Source: Gentiana macrophylla
Taxonomy: Eukaryota > Streptophyta > Magnoliopsida > Gentianales > Gentianaceae
Direction of reading: 5' to 3'
Length of the DNA stretch: 64,000 nucleotides
NCBI GenBank assembly: GCA_026214975.1
Contig: CM047805.1
Location: forward strand, 114,943,845-115,007,844
Below, in pieces: positions 45,169-55,566 of the stretch (position 1 is its first letter; every line of letters starts with the position of its first letter). The notes beneath the pieces were generated by a model that ran no database searches, had not been told where the DNA came from, and was given only the letters and a program-made list of their open reading frames with translations. The translations under genes and the position numbers were made by a program.

Positions 45169-47145
45169 ATGGCCGATATTAATTCTATCTTGAAACAAGA
45201 AGAGGTGATCCGATTGTGTAGTAAATATGGGGTAGATCAAGATATTTATAATCCTCAAGTTCCTACACCCGCTAATCCTTTTTTGTCTCAACATCCACCT
45301 GGTATTGTACCGTATACGAGGATCAATTTGATGGAGATCTTTGTCTTCCCTTCTGTCCAGCGTATACGCCCGTGCTTGACCACTATAAACTTAGCACCAC
45401 CCAAATAGCACCTAACGGGGTCAGGGGCATAGTAGGTTTTGCTATAATTTGCCGATTGGCGAAGGTTAAGTTCATGATTAATCTTTTCCAAGTCTTTTAT
45501 CAGGTTAAGATGGTCAAGGACAATCCGGGTTTTTACAACTTCCCTGGCCGGACAGGAAAAGGGAAGGGTCTCCGTTTAATGGCAGACGGGCCAATTTCAT
45601 TGGAAAACCCACTTCATCTTTATCCGACATGAGGGGGCTTCTAGGCTAAGCCAATGGAACCCCGAAGACCAACGCAAGGATGTTTACCCTAAAATTTTGG
45701 ATGCCCAAGCACTATAAACCATTCAGAATTCGAGGGTTTACCTGAGATACTACTGCTTTCCCGTGCAGCTGATCTTAGCAGCTCGTATTGCCGAGGCCGG
45801 TCCTGAGCCATACACCTTGCTTGATTCATCAGCTCAAGAAGATTGCAGGGCCCATATTTGTTATCTGCTTATTTTCATAAAAGGGGATTTTTTTTATTAA
45901 CATTTCTAACAATTATCTCTCTCTTTTTTGCAGTGGATGCCTTTGTCGATCTTTTAAGTGATGCTGATGAAGAGGGGTCGATGCAGCAGACTGAACCAAA
46001 TGTTACTAAAGAGAATCAGTCTGGAGATCACTCCAAAGCTTCTTCCACCCGAACTGTGGTCATCTTGCTGCATCCAACCTATGTCCAAGCTCTAGCCGGA
46101 TTAGAGGATGACGCCATCTTGCTAGATCCACCTTCTAATGAACATTTGGATCTGGTGTCCACTTAGGTTTCCGCCTCCAAGGGCTGAGTTATCCAATAGC
46201 TACACCCCTCTAGGACAAATCCATAAAAAGGCCTTCCAAGAGGGTTCAGGTAGAGTCTACCCCTAATCTTTCATTAGACCTGGTTATTCCAGGTGAGGGG
46301 AAGGGAGAAAGTGACTCCTCCGAGCAAAGGAAAATTTTGGAGATGTCAGAACGGGATATGGCTGCTGTTGGCCTCAAGGCCATGAAATATGTAAGCCATT
46401 ACTCGTTGTAATTCCTCAACATGTGGCCCTTTCTCTAACTCATGTTGTTGCAGGAGCTCTGGTCGGTCAGGAGCTATACACTTACTTAGCTGCATCTGAC
46501 TCTAATGTGAGCCAGCTAGAGGAAAGGATCTCTGAGCTGGAGAAAATAGTTTCTGACCGTGGTAAAAGCCTCAAGGATAATGGCAATGAGGTTAAGGAGT
46601 TGAAGAAATAGCTGAAGGCCTAATCCACTGATATGAAGACTCTAAAGACTGGTCATGCTGCTGAGCTCCAATCGTTTGGGGAAAATGAGTCCAAACTGGA
46701 AGAGAGCATTAAGAAGCTTAAGTCTGAGGTGGCCGAATTGGAGACTGTTGCTCAGTCCTTTCTGGATAGGCTTATGGAGGCTTCTATCCAAGCCATCATG
46801 GATTTCATGGCCTCCCTGGAGTTCATTCATGCTCTGAATTTGGTTCTAGCTCCTGCGGTGCAGGGTGGCTATACCATGGGGGCAGATGATGCCAGAGCGC
46901 ATTTTCCGGAGCTTTCTATTGATGTACTAGAGAACAAGAAGTACTAAAAGCTGGATGCCAATACCATGTACTCGGAGCGTCAGAAGGAGTTTCGGGAAGG
47001 AACATATATTGTGGTGAAGTATCGTCCCCCCTCCACGAAGCCGACCTCCACCTCCCAACCTTCTTCTACTTCGACTGAGCTTCCTCCGGTCGGTGCTACC
47101 CCAAGCTCGGGTTCTGCACAAAATCCGGCTCCTAAAGCCTCTTGA
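45169..47145 (+). pseudogene. Antisense accessory gene of element E (putative gypsy-type transposon protein)
   Basis: Starts MADINSILKQEEVIRLCSKYGV. After a frameshift near 45350 it continues with LDHYKLSTTQIAPNGVRGI and GFYNFPGR, then a WNPEDQRKDVYPK-like segment. This is the N-terminal domain seen in many plant putative gypsy-type transposon proteins (PF04195 by recollection). Probable introns: one ending TTTTTTGCAG at about 45936, another with donor TATGTAAGCC (46388) and acceptor TTGTTGCAG (46455). Downstream are acidic segments, then a coiled coil (VSQLEERISELEKIVSDRG, ...SKLEESIKKLKSEVAELE) and a Ser/Pro/Thr tail ending TGA at 47145. Stops in KK*LKA*STD fit CAG to TAG and CAA to TAA changes. 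It lies antisense to the element's own transcription. Function unknown. Confidence 0.7.
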
Positions 47146-47460
47146 ATTCTGTCTCTGTTGTTTTTTTTTTGAAAATAATTGTAGAAGTACGAAACTCTCT
47201 TTGTTCCTGATGTGTGCAAATTTATCGTAACTTTTCTTTCTTTTTAAGTACTCATCTTTGCAATTTCTTGTTTTTTCTTTCTTTTGGGTAGGGTATCTAA
47301 TTCCCTCCAGTATGTCAGGCATTAACTTAAGTTTTTGGATGGCATACTAGTTGTGGACAATTTGTCTTAAAGTTACTCAATCCAATTTCATCAAATAAAC
47401 TCTTCTAAATCTGTCCTGTATAGCTTTCTTGGCCATTCTATGGTTTTAACAACTTTGTGC
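47146..47460 (+). other. 3' region of E's antisense gene
   Basis: T-rich non-coding sequence between the stop and the tandem array. No feature recognised. Confidence 0.45.
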
Positions 47461-47936
47461 TAAGTCCGTTTTGCGGACTTAGTAAACTATGGACTGAGTC
47501 CATCATGCGGATAAAAAATTTTAGACTGTGTGACCTACGGAACTCAATAGGTCCGTCTTGTGGACTTAAAAAATTTTAGACAGAGTCTGACCCGCGGAAC
47601 TCAATAGGTCCGTCATGCGGACTTAAAAAAATTTAGACTGATTCCAACCTGCGGATCTCAATAGGTCCGTCCTGCAGACTTAATAATTTTTTGGACTGCG
47701 TCCGACCTACAAAACTCAGTTGGTCCATCATGTGGACTTAACGAGTTTGTCCTTTGCAAACTTTATTGAGTCTGACCTGTAGAAATCCAGTTGTCCGTCC
47801 TATGGACTTAATAAATTTTTGGTCTGAGTCCGACATACGGAGCTCAGTAAGTTCGTGTTGCGGACTTAACAAATTTTTGGACTGAGTCCGACCTGTGGAG
47901 CTCAGTAAGTCCGTCTTGCGGACTTAATAATTATTT
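47461..47936. repeat. Tandem array of ~58-72 bp units with internal hairpins
   Basis: About eight diverged copies of a unit built from GGACTGAGTCCGACCTG, CGGAGCTCAGTAAG, GTCCGTCTTGCGGACTT and AATAAATTTTT. Unit starts lie near 47491, 47523, 47577, 47635, 47692, 47749, 47821 and 47879. Each contains the dyad AAGTCCG/CGGACTT or its decayed form, plus GGACTGAGTCC. Tandem repeats in this place are known for Tat/Ogre elements and can seed satellite DNA. Confidence 0.85.
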
Positions 47937-48060
47937 CGCAAAATTTTTCTGAGTTCGACCTCAAAACTTAGAAAGGGTATGCACAGCACATAATGCGAAA
48001 AAAATGATGAAAACTTTATTCACATTCTCAAATATCAGATACACTTTATTCGAAGTTAAT
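47937..48060. other. Remaining E sequence
   Basis: About 120 AT-rich bases after the array. Nothing recognised. Confidence 0.4.
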
Positions 48061-48520
48061 TGTATTAAAGTTAAAGACGGTCTAGAACCTGTCTAGACAT
48101 AAAACTTGCGCAATTTATTAGCTTTCCATCTTCTGGGGATGGTTCTTCCACTTGAGTCTGCGAGTTGGTGGGCACCCTTGCCGTGCACCGTTTGGGTCCA
48201 TAAGAGTCAGTTGTAAGTACAACATTTGGGATATTTCCAAAGGGTTTCCTCTGGAATTTGTTGCACTTATTTTCATATATATAAGCTACATTTCCATAAT
48301 ATATATTTTTGGATTGTTTCTTACTTATATGCTCTAGGAAGACTTTTTTTTTGTTTAAACTGATTTTCATAGTGCCTTCTATTGTTAAAAACTGAGTAAT
48401 AACCATCATTTTGTTGTCTATGGTAAACAACTCTGTACTGAGGTCTAAACTGACTTTTGTACTTAGGATTCTGCTGAGATCTCGGGTGAGTTCTATGTGG
48501 GATAGGTGTTTCGTGTATGG
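48061..48520 (-). pseudogene. Copia gag-pol spacer fragment
   Basis: The minus-strand ORF 48430-48071 contains YIYENKCNKFQRKPFGN and VVLTTDSYGPK, matching the spacer of element A (YMYEPKYDSFQRRPYGN) between gag and protease. No flanking LTR, primer site or protease, so it is an orphan piece of a Sirevirus related to A. Confidence 0.6.
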
Positions 48521-48545
48521 AGTGATCTACGGAATAGATCCGTAA

Positions 48546-49073
48546 CTAACGGAAATAATTACGGAATATTAAAGTAAAAATAAATACTAGTTCAAAGAGA
48601 TTGTTGATGAGGGCAGGACTAATGGCAATATCAACCCCCCGGAAAGGGACTACAGTGGGAGCGTTGTCGGTCAAAGCAACTATCGACAACGCAGAGTAGA
48701 ACTGCCGCACCATGGTGGCGTTGTATGGCCCCCGAGGTGCCTTCATGAAGCTAACCCATGGGAAATGGGCAACGTGCTCACACTCAGCCAAATTGATCTT
48801 CCGAAAGTTGAAGCCCCTCTCAGCCAACATGGGAAGTTGACTGAAAATAGAGAAATAATTGGCAATGACCATGGGAGAGGCCGTATGGAAGAAGGGAGAA
48901 TCACCAAAGTTGGCCATGGTTGTAGAAAAGCAAAATCTTGGAGAAGATGTATTCTGGGAAGAAGAGAAGCAAAGAAAAGGTGTGTTTGGAAAGAAGGCAA
49001 ATCTCCTTCCTTTTATAATGAGAAGCAAATGATCCAATGGAGGAAATAAATCCGGGCGGACGGCCAAGGCCAA
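48546..49073 (-). pseudogene. Env-like accessory ORF fragment with plant-transposon domain
   Basis: 175 codons without interruption, possibly starting at the internal Met near 48917 (MANFGDSPFFH). It carries GFNFRKINLAECEHVAHFPW, KAPRGPYNATMVRQFY and ISPALINNLFEL, the same signature as F1 ORF2. The 3' end is lost at about 48590, replaced by unrelated sequence. Which element it came from is unclear; it is not continuous with G's own env-like ORF. Confidence 0.6.
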
Positions 49074-49430
49074 AGTTCATGAAAACTTGAAGATTGTGCT
49101 CAGTCACAAGGATGCACAAAATGGCCTTCTATCAAATATTTCTGGATATCTCGATTATAGAACTAGAACAGATGTCTCAGTTCATGCAAGATTAGAGATG
49201 ATCCACAAATCCAGTTCAAGTTCTGCTTCAGAAATTCTGTTACTAAAACAGAAACTTGAAGACTCAACCGCGGTAGATAGGGAAACACATGCTCAGGCTC
49301 GCTGGCATATGAATCAGCACATCTACGGGTTATAAACTCAGCTCAAGGAAGTAATTGCTTCTCAGCAACGTATATCAGCCGACCAACAGGCAACCCATGC
49401 TTTGGTAGATCAGCTGTATGATGCCAAAAG
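49074..49430 (+). other. Orphan coiled-coil coding fragment
   Basis: The plus-strand reading frame from 49087 has one stop at about 49335 (GL*TQ, a TAA) and continues to ~49430. It contains SEILLLKQKLEDSTAVDRET, then QLKEVIASQQRISADQQ, predicted helical with heptad hydrophobics. Not similar to any gag, pol or accessory ORF here. It may be a captured gene piece or the tail of an accessory ORF from another element. Both borders are abrupt. Confidence 0.35.
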
Positions 49431-50650
49431 TAGGATTACGAAGCAACTGCTCGTTCCTTCTTAAACCTCTACGAATATCATCACACCACTGCCTAGTACT
49501 CTCAGCGAATAAAGCCACATTGGCTTGACCACGCGCAACATCTGTCACTAAGGATTGAAACATGTCATATGTGATAGTGTTGGAGAAAGGAGTTTGTTGA
49601 GGCTGACTAGAAAAAGATGGAAAAGAAGAAGATGTAAAAAGCGGTGAGCTGGGCCGAGTTTGACGTCTTCTAAGCAAAGAGCTAATACTACCATCCGGAA
49701 GACTAGTCAAACTAGGTCCAATCGATTTCCATCGGCCGAGAGATAACTTGTCATTAGGCGAGAATGGTACTCCCAACCTACGACATAAATCGGAGATAAA
49801 ACAAGGGAAGTAAAGATGACTCCTCAGTCCAGCGATGACAATACTCTCAAAAATCCTCTTAAACATGACCTTTCCAACATCCACTCTAACATCATTTACC
49901 ATAGCCCGTGCAATACAAACATCTTCCTTTCCAAAAGCGGTGTGTTTACGAGAAGGATAGAGATTATGGCTAATAAATCTTTTAATTGCCCTTAAACCTC
50001 TAAAACAGCAGTTCCGTAATTAAACCGATTTTCAACCCACACCGCGTCGTCGGGTCAAAAGCAGTCTGGGCTCTCGTGGCGATCACTCAAAACTAGCAGG
50101 ATCATCTAAATTATAGACTACCTGTAATCCTCCTCATCAGAAAAAACCTCAACTCCTAAAATTGCATTAATGACGGCAGGGTTAAAAGGAATATTTACGC
50201 TCGTAAAGTACAGCTTCCATTGAGTAAGTCGTTCTTCGACATAGTAGATAAAACCGAATAAAACTCAAATTACTATAGTCGTGTTAATCTCACCTTCCCT
50301 TCTGGCCGCTAAATCTAACCACTGACGCCTTCTAAAGATATTTTTGACTTCATCACCTAAGTCATCCAAATCTAAACCTTTTTCAACCAGAACATCACAC
50401 TTACTATAAATTTTTGTATACGCTTTCTTAGCCTCAGGTGATGCGGTTCTTTCAAAACTTACAGCTTCCTCTTCAGGTGATAAAATTACTGTGCCTACGA
50501 CAGGAGTTGAAATTGGAATTTTTGATTTTCTCTTTTAGAGACTCTAGTACTCGACTCACCCATTCTACAATATTGGTAATGCCAATCAACAAAAACAACA
50601 ACAAAAACAAAGAAAAAATAATAATGTCACAACACATTCAAAAATCAAAA
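49430..50650 (-). pseudogene. Element G env-like accessory ORF (broken)
   Basis: The minus-strand frame fragments start near 50650 and run to 49430. The N-terminal part has LDLDDLGDEVKNIFRRRQW, REGEINTTIVI and INIPFNPAVINAILGV (near 50180-50330), matching the accessory-domain signature of F1 ORF1. The longest open part, 49902-49430, has MVNDVRVDVGKVMFKRIFES, LGVPFSPNDKLS and a Ser/Pro-rich stretch, ending with a helical segment (RQWCDDIRRGLRRNEQLLRN). It is cut off at ~49430 by the orphan coiled-coil fragment. Several stops lie between 49900 and 50300. Confidence 0.6.
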
Positions 50651-50982
50651 CAGTTGAAATTAATCTAAAAATTATGAAAAATACGAAATTAACAACTAGA
50701 TAAACTAGATTATACCTTAAAGTGTAAAAACGTTGAAAAATAGGCCGGAAAAGTGTTAAAGTTGCCGGAATGAATGGAGCTTGTTCTTGACCCTTTTGAA
50801 TTTTCCACTTTGTGTTGAAGAGAGAGATGATAATGAGAAGAAATCAAGTAGTGGTGTAGTGTGAGATGAATTTTTGTGGAAGGAAAGTAAAAAAATTCGT
50901 AAGGTGGGGTTTGGGTGTGGGAGTGCATTGTTAGAAAAAAATTAGGGAAGAAGAAGAAGAAAAAGAAGGGTCCCCGCCTCTG
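50651..50982 (-). other. CT-rich leader of G's env-like ORF
   Basis: The minus strand is pyrimidine-rich (e.g. CCCTTCTTTTTCTTCTTCTT, reading from 50971). It contains a chance 126-codon ORF that I do not regard as coding. It corresponds in place to the leaders before F1's ORFs. Confidence 0.4.
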
Positions 50983-51032
50983 CTTTATGTTTTTAGACCC
51001 GGACCGGTCCCAGATTAAGGCGGATCGGTCCG
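50983..51032 (-). promoter_or_regulatory. Palindromic boxes and TATA-like site before G env-like ORF
   Basis: GGACCGGTCC (51001-51010, perfect dyad) and CGGATCGGTCCG (51021-51032) are separated by CAGATTAAGG. Downstream on the minus strand is CATAAAG (50983-50989). The pair with its spacer recurs in G's LTR as CCGGACGGTCCGG, TATTAGG, CGGATCGGTCCG at 59475-59506, there 19 bases upstream of a TATATAAA box. Confidence 0.5.
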
Positions 51033-51385
51033 TGAACAATTTTTTTTGCTTTTTCGATTTTTTTATGATTTTTGAATAAAACTTATACAAATTCTAATAA
51101 AACTTATTTAAAGTCTTAAAATAAGTTTATAAAATTTTCTTAAAATAAAATTTGAAGGAACTTTTATAATTTCATAACAATTTATAAAAATTTAATAAAA
51201 TCCTTATAACACTTTAATAAAAAGCTTCTAAAAATTTAATAAATTTATATCAATTCTTATAAAAAAAAAAAAAAACTTTTATAAAACTTTTATAAAACTC
51301 CTCAAATTTTATAAAGATCCAATTTTATGAAATTCTCAGAAGTTATGCGAAAATTTTATAAAATAAAATAAAAGACTCGAACTTA
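51033..51385. repeat. AT-rich low-complexity spacer
   Basis: Repeated TTATAAAACTT/TTTAATAAA-type words with long A and T runs. No gene. Typical of the Athila post-pol spacer. Confidence 0.6.
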
Positions 51386-51389
51386 AGGG

Positions 51390-51741
51390 GTTCCTGATTC
51401 TTCGATTTCTAAATCCTCCAAAGTTCTGATATAACGCTCGATCAACCTAACTCCTAAAACGCGAGGCATTTGAATTATCTCTCGAATTCCATCGGGATTT
51501 TCGGATAACCACCTAATCGTTCCTTCCTAACAATATTCAAACACTCATCCTGGATCTCGTTGTGTTTTTCCCACAACATTCAACATGTTCACTTTTTCCA
51601 CAGATTCTGCATCTCATTAGAAACTTTGCCCTTCTTTTTTCGCGCACTTCTTGATATTCCATTACATACTTCTCTTAATCTAATCTCTCTCAACAATTTC
51701 TTGTTTTGTTCAAAAACTAAAGCTTCATAAAAACGCGACAT
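51390..51741 (-). pseudogene. Small charged ORF downstream of G integrase
   Basis: The minus-strand ATG at 51741 opens MSRFYEALVFEQNKKLLREI and continues basic (SARKKKGKV). A stop follows near 51590. In shifted frames the sequence still looks coding (HNEIQDECLNIVRKERLGGY) up to about 51400. I do not recognise it. It may be the real C-terminus of pol or a small accessory ORF. Confidence 0.35.
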
Positions 51742-51925
51742 CTTTATCAAGGCCTAATTTCAAAAGTAAAATAAAACTCCTATTCTATCTAAAAGACATC
51801 CAGCTTCTTTTACGCCTATCCGGTAAAAGACGAAAAGAGTTTAAACATAATTAAAATTACGAAAAAGTAGAGTAAAGATAGATAGCACACTGGTATTTGG
51901 TGATTCCGTTTCTCTGCTTTTGATT

Positions 51926-51957
51926 TTCAAAATTTTTTTTTTTTTTTTTTTTTTTTT
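51926..51957. repeat. Poly-T tract
   Basis: About 30 T in a row between G's integrase end and the spacer. It could be a slipped homopolymer, or the scar of a retroposed poly-A tail on the minus strand. Confidence 0.8.
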
Positions 51958-52049
51958 CTGCTTTTTTCGCTTTGTTGGGGATCAATCAAGAGCATTATTT
52001 CTTCTTTCAAGTGTGATTCCTTCTCCTCTACAAATAACTTTACTCTGTG

Positions 52050-53110
52050 TCCATTGGCTATAAAAGTTGTATTTCCATCGCTTAGTCCAACGACTCCGAT
52101 TTGTAAACCCGTGTTACTTTAAATGGACTCATCCATCTTGATTTAAGCTTACCTGGAAACAACTTTAAACGTGAATTGTACAAAAGCACTCGATCACCTA
52201 CATGGAACTCACGCTAAAGATTCTCTTATCATGGAAGGACTTCGATGCGTTCCTTGTAGATTCGCGTTTTCATAAGAATTGAGACGAAATTCTTCTAGTT
52301 CTCATCAATTGAAGCAATCTATGATCACCGCCACCTTAGGATCGAAATTTAGAAATCTAATAGCCCGAAGGCTCGGTGTTCTAACTCAACCTGAGATGAC
52401 AAGACTTACCAAAGACTAGCTTATAGGGAGAACAACCTATTGGTGTTTTAAAAGTCGCTCAGACGCCATAACGCATCATCTAATTTAATTGCCCGCTTTT
52501 TACGATTTGAATCAACTGCTTTTTCCACGATTCTTTTGATTTCTCTATTTGACACCTCTACCTCGACCACCGGTTTGCGGATGATAGTATGTTCTAGTTT
52601 ATGTGTTACACCATATTTCTCAATTAACTTAGTAAATGGTCTATTACAAAAGTGCGAACCTCTATCGCTAATGATTGCCCTCGAATGCCATATCTAGTGA
52701 ATATGTTCTTTTAAGGAATCGTATGACAACCTTGGTATCATTAGTGGGAAGAGCTTCACTTTTCTACCCATTTTGAAACATAATCTACCATTACAAGAAT
52801 AAATCTTTTTCCAAACGATATAGGAAAAGGTCCCATGAAATCTATACCCCAAACATCAAATAACTCACATTCTAAAATAGGTTGCATAGGCATTTCATGT
52901 TTTTAGATACATTTCCCATTTTTGACAAGATTCACAAGATTTAACGTATTTATAAGCATCTTTATATAATGTAGGCCAATAAAAACCACATTGTAAAACT
53001 TTAAAAGCGCTTTTCCATCCTCCATGATGTCCTCCTCGCCTCACGATCATGACAAAATGATAAAATACTTAAAGTTTCATTATCAGCACACATTTTCCGA
53101 TTATCCCATC
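52050..53110 (-). pseudogene. Element G integrase (broken)
   Basis: The minus strand shows the HHCC zinc region with GGWKSAFKVLQCGFYWPTLY and SCESCQK (near 52930-53030), and a core with ISDRGSHFCNRPFTKLIEKYG-like residues (near 52620-52690). The C-terminal [20 protein letters not shown] block (near 52140-52200) is the Athila integrase end, without a chromodomain. Many stops and frame changes. Confidence 0.75.
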
Positions 53111-53299
53111 GTAACATTTACGGAAAAGGTCCGGTTCCTCCCAAGAATAAAATTTTAAGTCATAAAAGAATTTCTTTTTCATTGCCAAGTCCAATGAGAC
53201 GGAATATAATCACAAAGTTAAGTAATTAATGATATCTCCAAACCAAGGTGAGATTTCCTTGTAGGAATCCTATTTTTTAATAATTGCATGGTTGAAGGA
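53111..53299 (-). other. Decayed linker between RNase H and integrase of G
   Basis: No readable frame. Position implies RNase H to integrase spacer. Confidence 0.4.
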
Positions 53300-54663
53300 G
53301 TATCTATTCTAAATAGTTGTTCATCGTGAAATGAATCTTTAATTTCATTCCCTATCTCTTCCTCGCTCCATTCTACTTAGGTGATCTCACACTACGCTTT
53401 CACTTCCTTTTTTATCTTTAATTTCAATATCAAATTCTTGTAGTAGGAGAATCCATCTAAGAAGACGTGGTTTCGCATCCTTCTTACTCAAGAAATACTT
53501 GGAGTGAATGGTCAGTGGTAGACTATTACCTTAGAACCGACAATATACGATCTAAACTTATCTAAGGCAAAAATCACAATAACAGCTTCCTTTTCAGAGT
53601 TGCATAATTTAGTTGAGTCACGTTTAATGTGTGGGATGCATAGTAAATAGCTTTGAGAATTCTATTGTACCTTTGACCTAAAACAGCTCCTACAAATAAA
53701 TCACTAGCATCACACATAATTTCAAAGGTAAATTCCATCTGGTGCTACCAAACTCAGTGCAATAACCAACTTCGCTTTCAGGGTCTTAAACGCTTCCATA
53801 CATTTACTATCAAAGTTAAAAGATACTTCTTTTCAAGCAAATGACTTAACGGCTTTGCTATCTTTGAAAAATCTGCAATAAATCTCCTATAAAATCCTGC
53901 ATGTCCAAGAAATCCTCTTAGAGTCCTTAGATTAACTGGTGGCGGTAATTTTTCAATCACCTCGACTTTAGCTTTATCAACTTCAATTCTATTTCGAGAT
54001 TCTATGACCTAAAACAATTCCTTCGATACCATTAAATGACATTTTTCCCGATTTAGAACTAAATTGGTATCCTCACAACGTTGTAAAACTCTTTCTAAGT
54101 GCGACAAACACTTACCAAAAGAATCTCCATAAACACTAAAGTCGCCCATAAAAATTTCTAAGAATTTCTCAACCATATCGTAAAATATAGACATCATACA
54201 TCTTTGAAACGTAGCAGAGCATTACATAAACCAAACGGCATTCTTTTATACGAAAGTTCCATAAGGACATGTGAAAGTAGTCTTTTCTCTATCTCCTGCT
54301 TGCAATGAAGATCTCAGAAATAACCCGAATAACCATCTAAGAAACAAGAAATACTTATGACCACTTAAACGTTCCAACATTTGAACTATGAATGGAAGTG
54401 GATGATGATCTTTCTTAGTATGATCATTTAGTTTTCTAAAATCAATGCACATTCGATATCCTCTGTAATTTCCTTGTTGGAATCCATTCATTCTTATCAT
54501 TCTCTTTCACTGTGAAACCTCCTTTCTTTGGTACAACTTGAGTTGGACTAACCCATTCACTATCTGATATAGGAAAGATTATTCCCATTTCTAATAGCTT
54601 AATGACCTCTTTCTTGACGATTAACTCAGAATTCGGGTTGAGGCGGCGTGCGGTTGAATACAA
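53300..54663 (-). pseudogene. Element G reverse transcriptase and RNase H (broken, catalytic residue lost)
   Basis: RT begins at about 54650 with RRLNPNSELIVKKEVIKLLE and SEWVSPTQVVPKKGG. After a frame break comes YRMCIDFRKLNDHTKKDHHP and then, after another, the palm region FMGDFSVYGDSF, where the first Asp of the expected (Y/F)(V/M)DD is Gly. The thumb and tether continue with LRGFLGHAGFYRRFIADFSK and IAKPLSHLLE. RNase H left of ~53800 is only faintly readable. The RT is therefore inactive by both frame and active site. Confidence 0.82.
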
Positions 54664-55530
54664 GGTTTAGCATCCTCTTTCGAATTATCTTATGAACACA
54701 AATCTCGTGGCTAATACCTCGAATATCGGCAACCATCCATCCAAAAGCTTTCTTATGCTTTCTTAACATTCTTATTAATTGATCTTCTTGTCGCTCGCTT
54801 AAAGTAGATGATATAATAATCGGTAATAGATTATCGCTTTCTAGAAAAACATATTTCGATTTAAAGGTAACGGTTTCAATTCCATTCTTTGGCGGATCTT
54901 CTATTGATGATTTAAGAACTGGTCCTTCTAGTTCTAACTCCAAATACTTATGCCATGGTGGCTTAAAAGTAAAGCTTCCTTTATCTAGAGAAAGGATTAT
55001 CTCTTTCATTTCAATGTCTTCCTCATCTTCTTTATAGATAGAAACGAGTTAAGCATTCTTCTAACTTTGTCTTCAAAAGTTGGTAATCGATTATCATAGA
55101 TGTAATGAATATCTTCTATAAAAGAACATGATTCTGGTGATGTATATGGATGGTTCATAGCTTTAAAAATATTGAAAGCAACTTCATCTTCATTGACTCT
55201 CAAAATTAACTCTCCTTTATGAACATCGATTAAAGTTCTTCCTGTAGCTAGAAATGGACGACCTAGAATAAGAGGCGCTGAATATCCTTCTTCCATTTCC
55301 ATAACTACAAAATCTACTGGAAAATAGAATTTGTCTACTTTAACCAGTACATCCTTAATCATTCCTTTAGGGTACTTAATCGATCTATCTGGCCATTTGC
55401 AGAGTCATTTCATCTTAGTAAGCTTTCCTATGCCTAGCTTTTTATAATCCTCATAAGACATGAGATTTATACTAGCTCCAAGATCACATAAGACTTTCTT
55501 AAACAGAAATCCTCCAATTTCACATGGAAT
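54626..55530 (-). pseudogene. Element G protease and pre-RT linker
   Basis: The retropepsin motif CDLGASI (near 55460-55480) is followed by stops. Then 55362-55006 has VDFVVMEMEEGYSAPLILGR and PFLATGRTLIDVHKG, the flap and ILGRPFL blocks of Athila protease. The linker 55009-54626 has KHKKAFGWMVADIRGISHEI leading to RT. Confidence 0.75.
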
Positions 55531-55566
55531 CGTAAAACTTCCAGATCTTTCAGTTTAGGTGGTAAC

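Larger units (their letters stand above)
44121..48060 (-). mobile_element. Element E: 3' end of a Tat-lineage Ty3/gypsy element with antisense gene
   Basis: The arrangement is 3' LTR, purine tract, an ORF on the opposite strand with a gypsy-type transposon domain, then a tandem repeat array. From family knowledge, Tat elements (Grande, RetroSat2, Ogre relatives) carry an antisense ORF between pol and the 3' LTR and often tandem repeats there. No pol of E is in the window; the right boundary, near 48060, is set by an unrelated copia fragment. Confidence 0.7.

Noticed and set aside
46642..47322. Minus-strand ORFs over E's accessory gene as E's own pol
   Set aside because: No gypsy pol motif on that strand; the plus strand has a continuous coiled coil and known domain.
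47461..47936. CRISPR-like regular repeats
   Set aside because: Units are contiguous and diverged with no unique spacers, in plant retrotransposon DNA; a tandem array.
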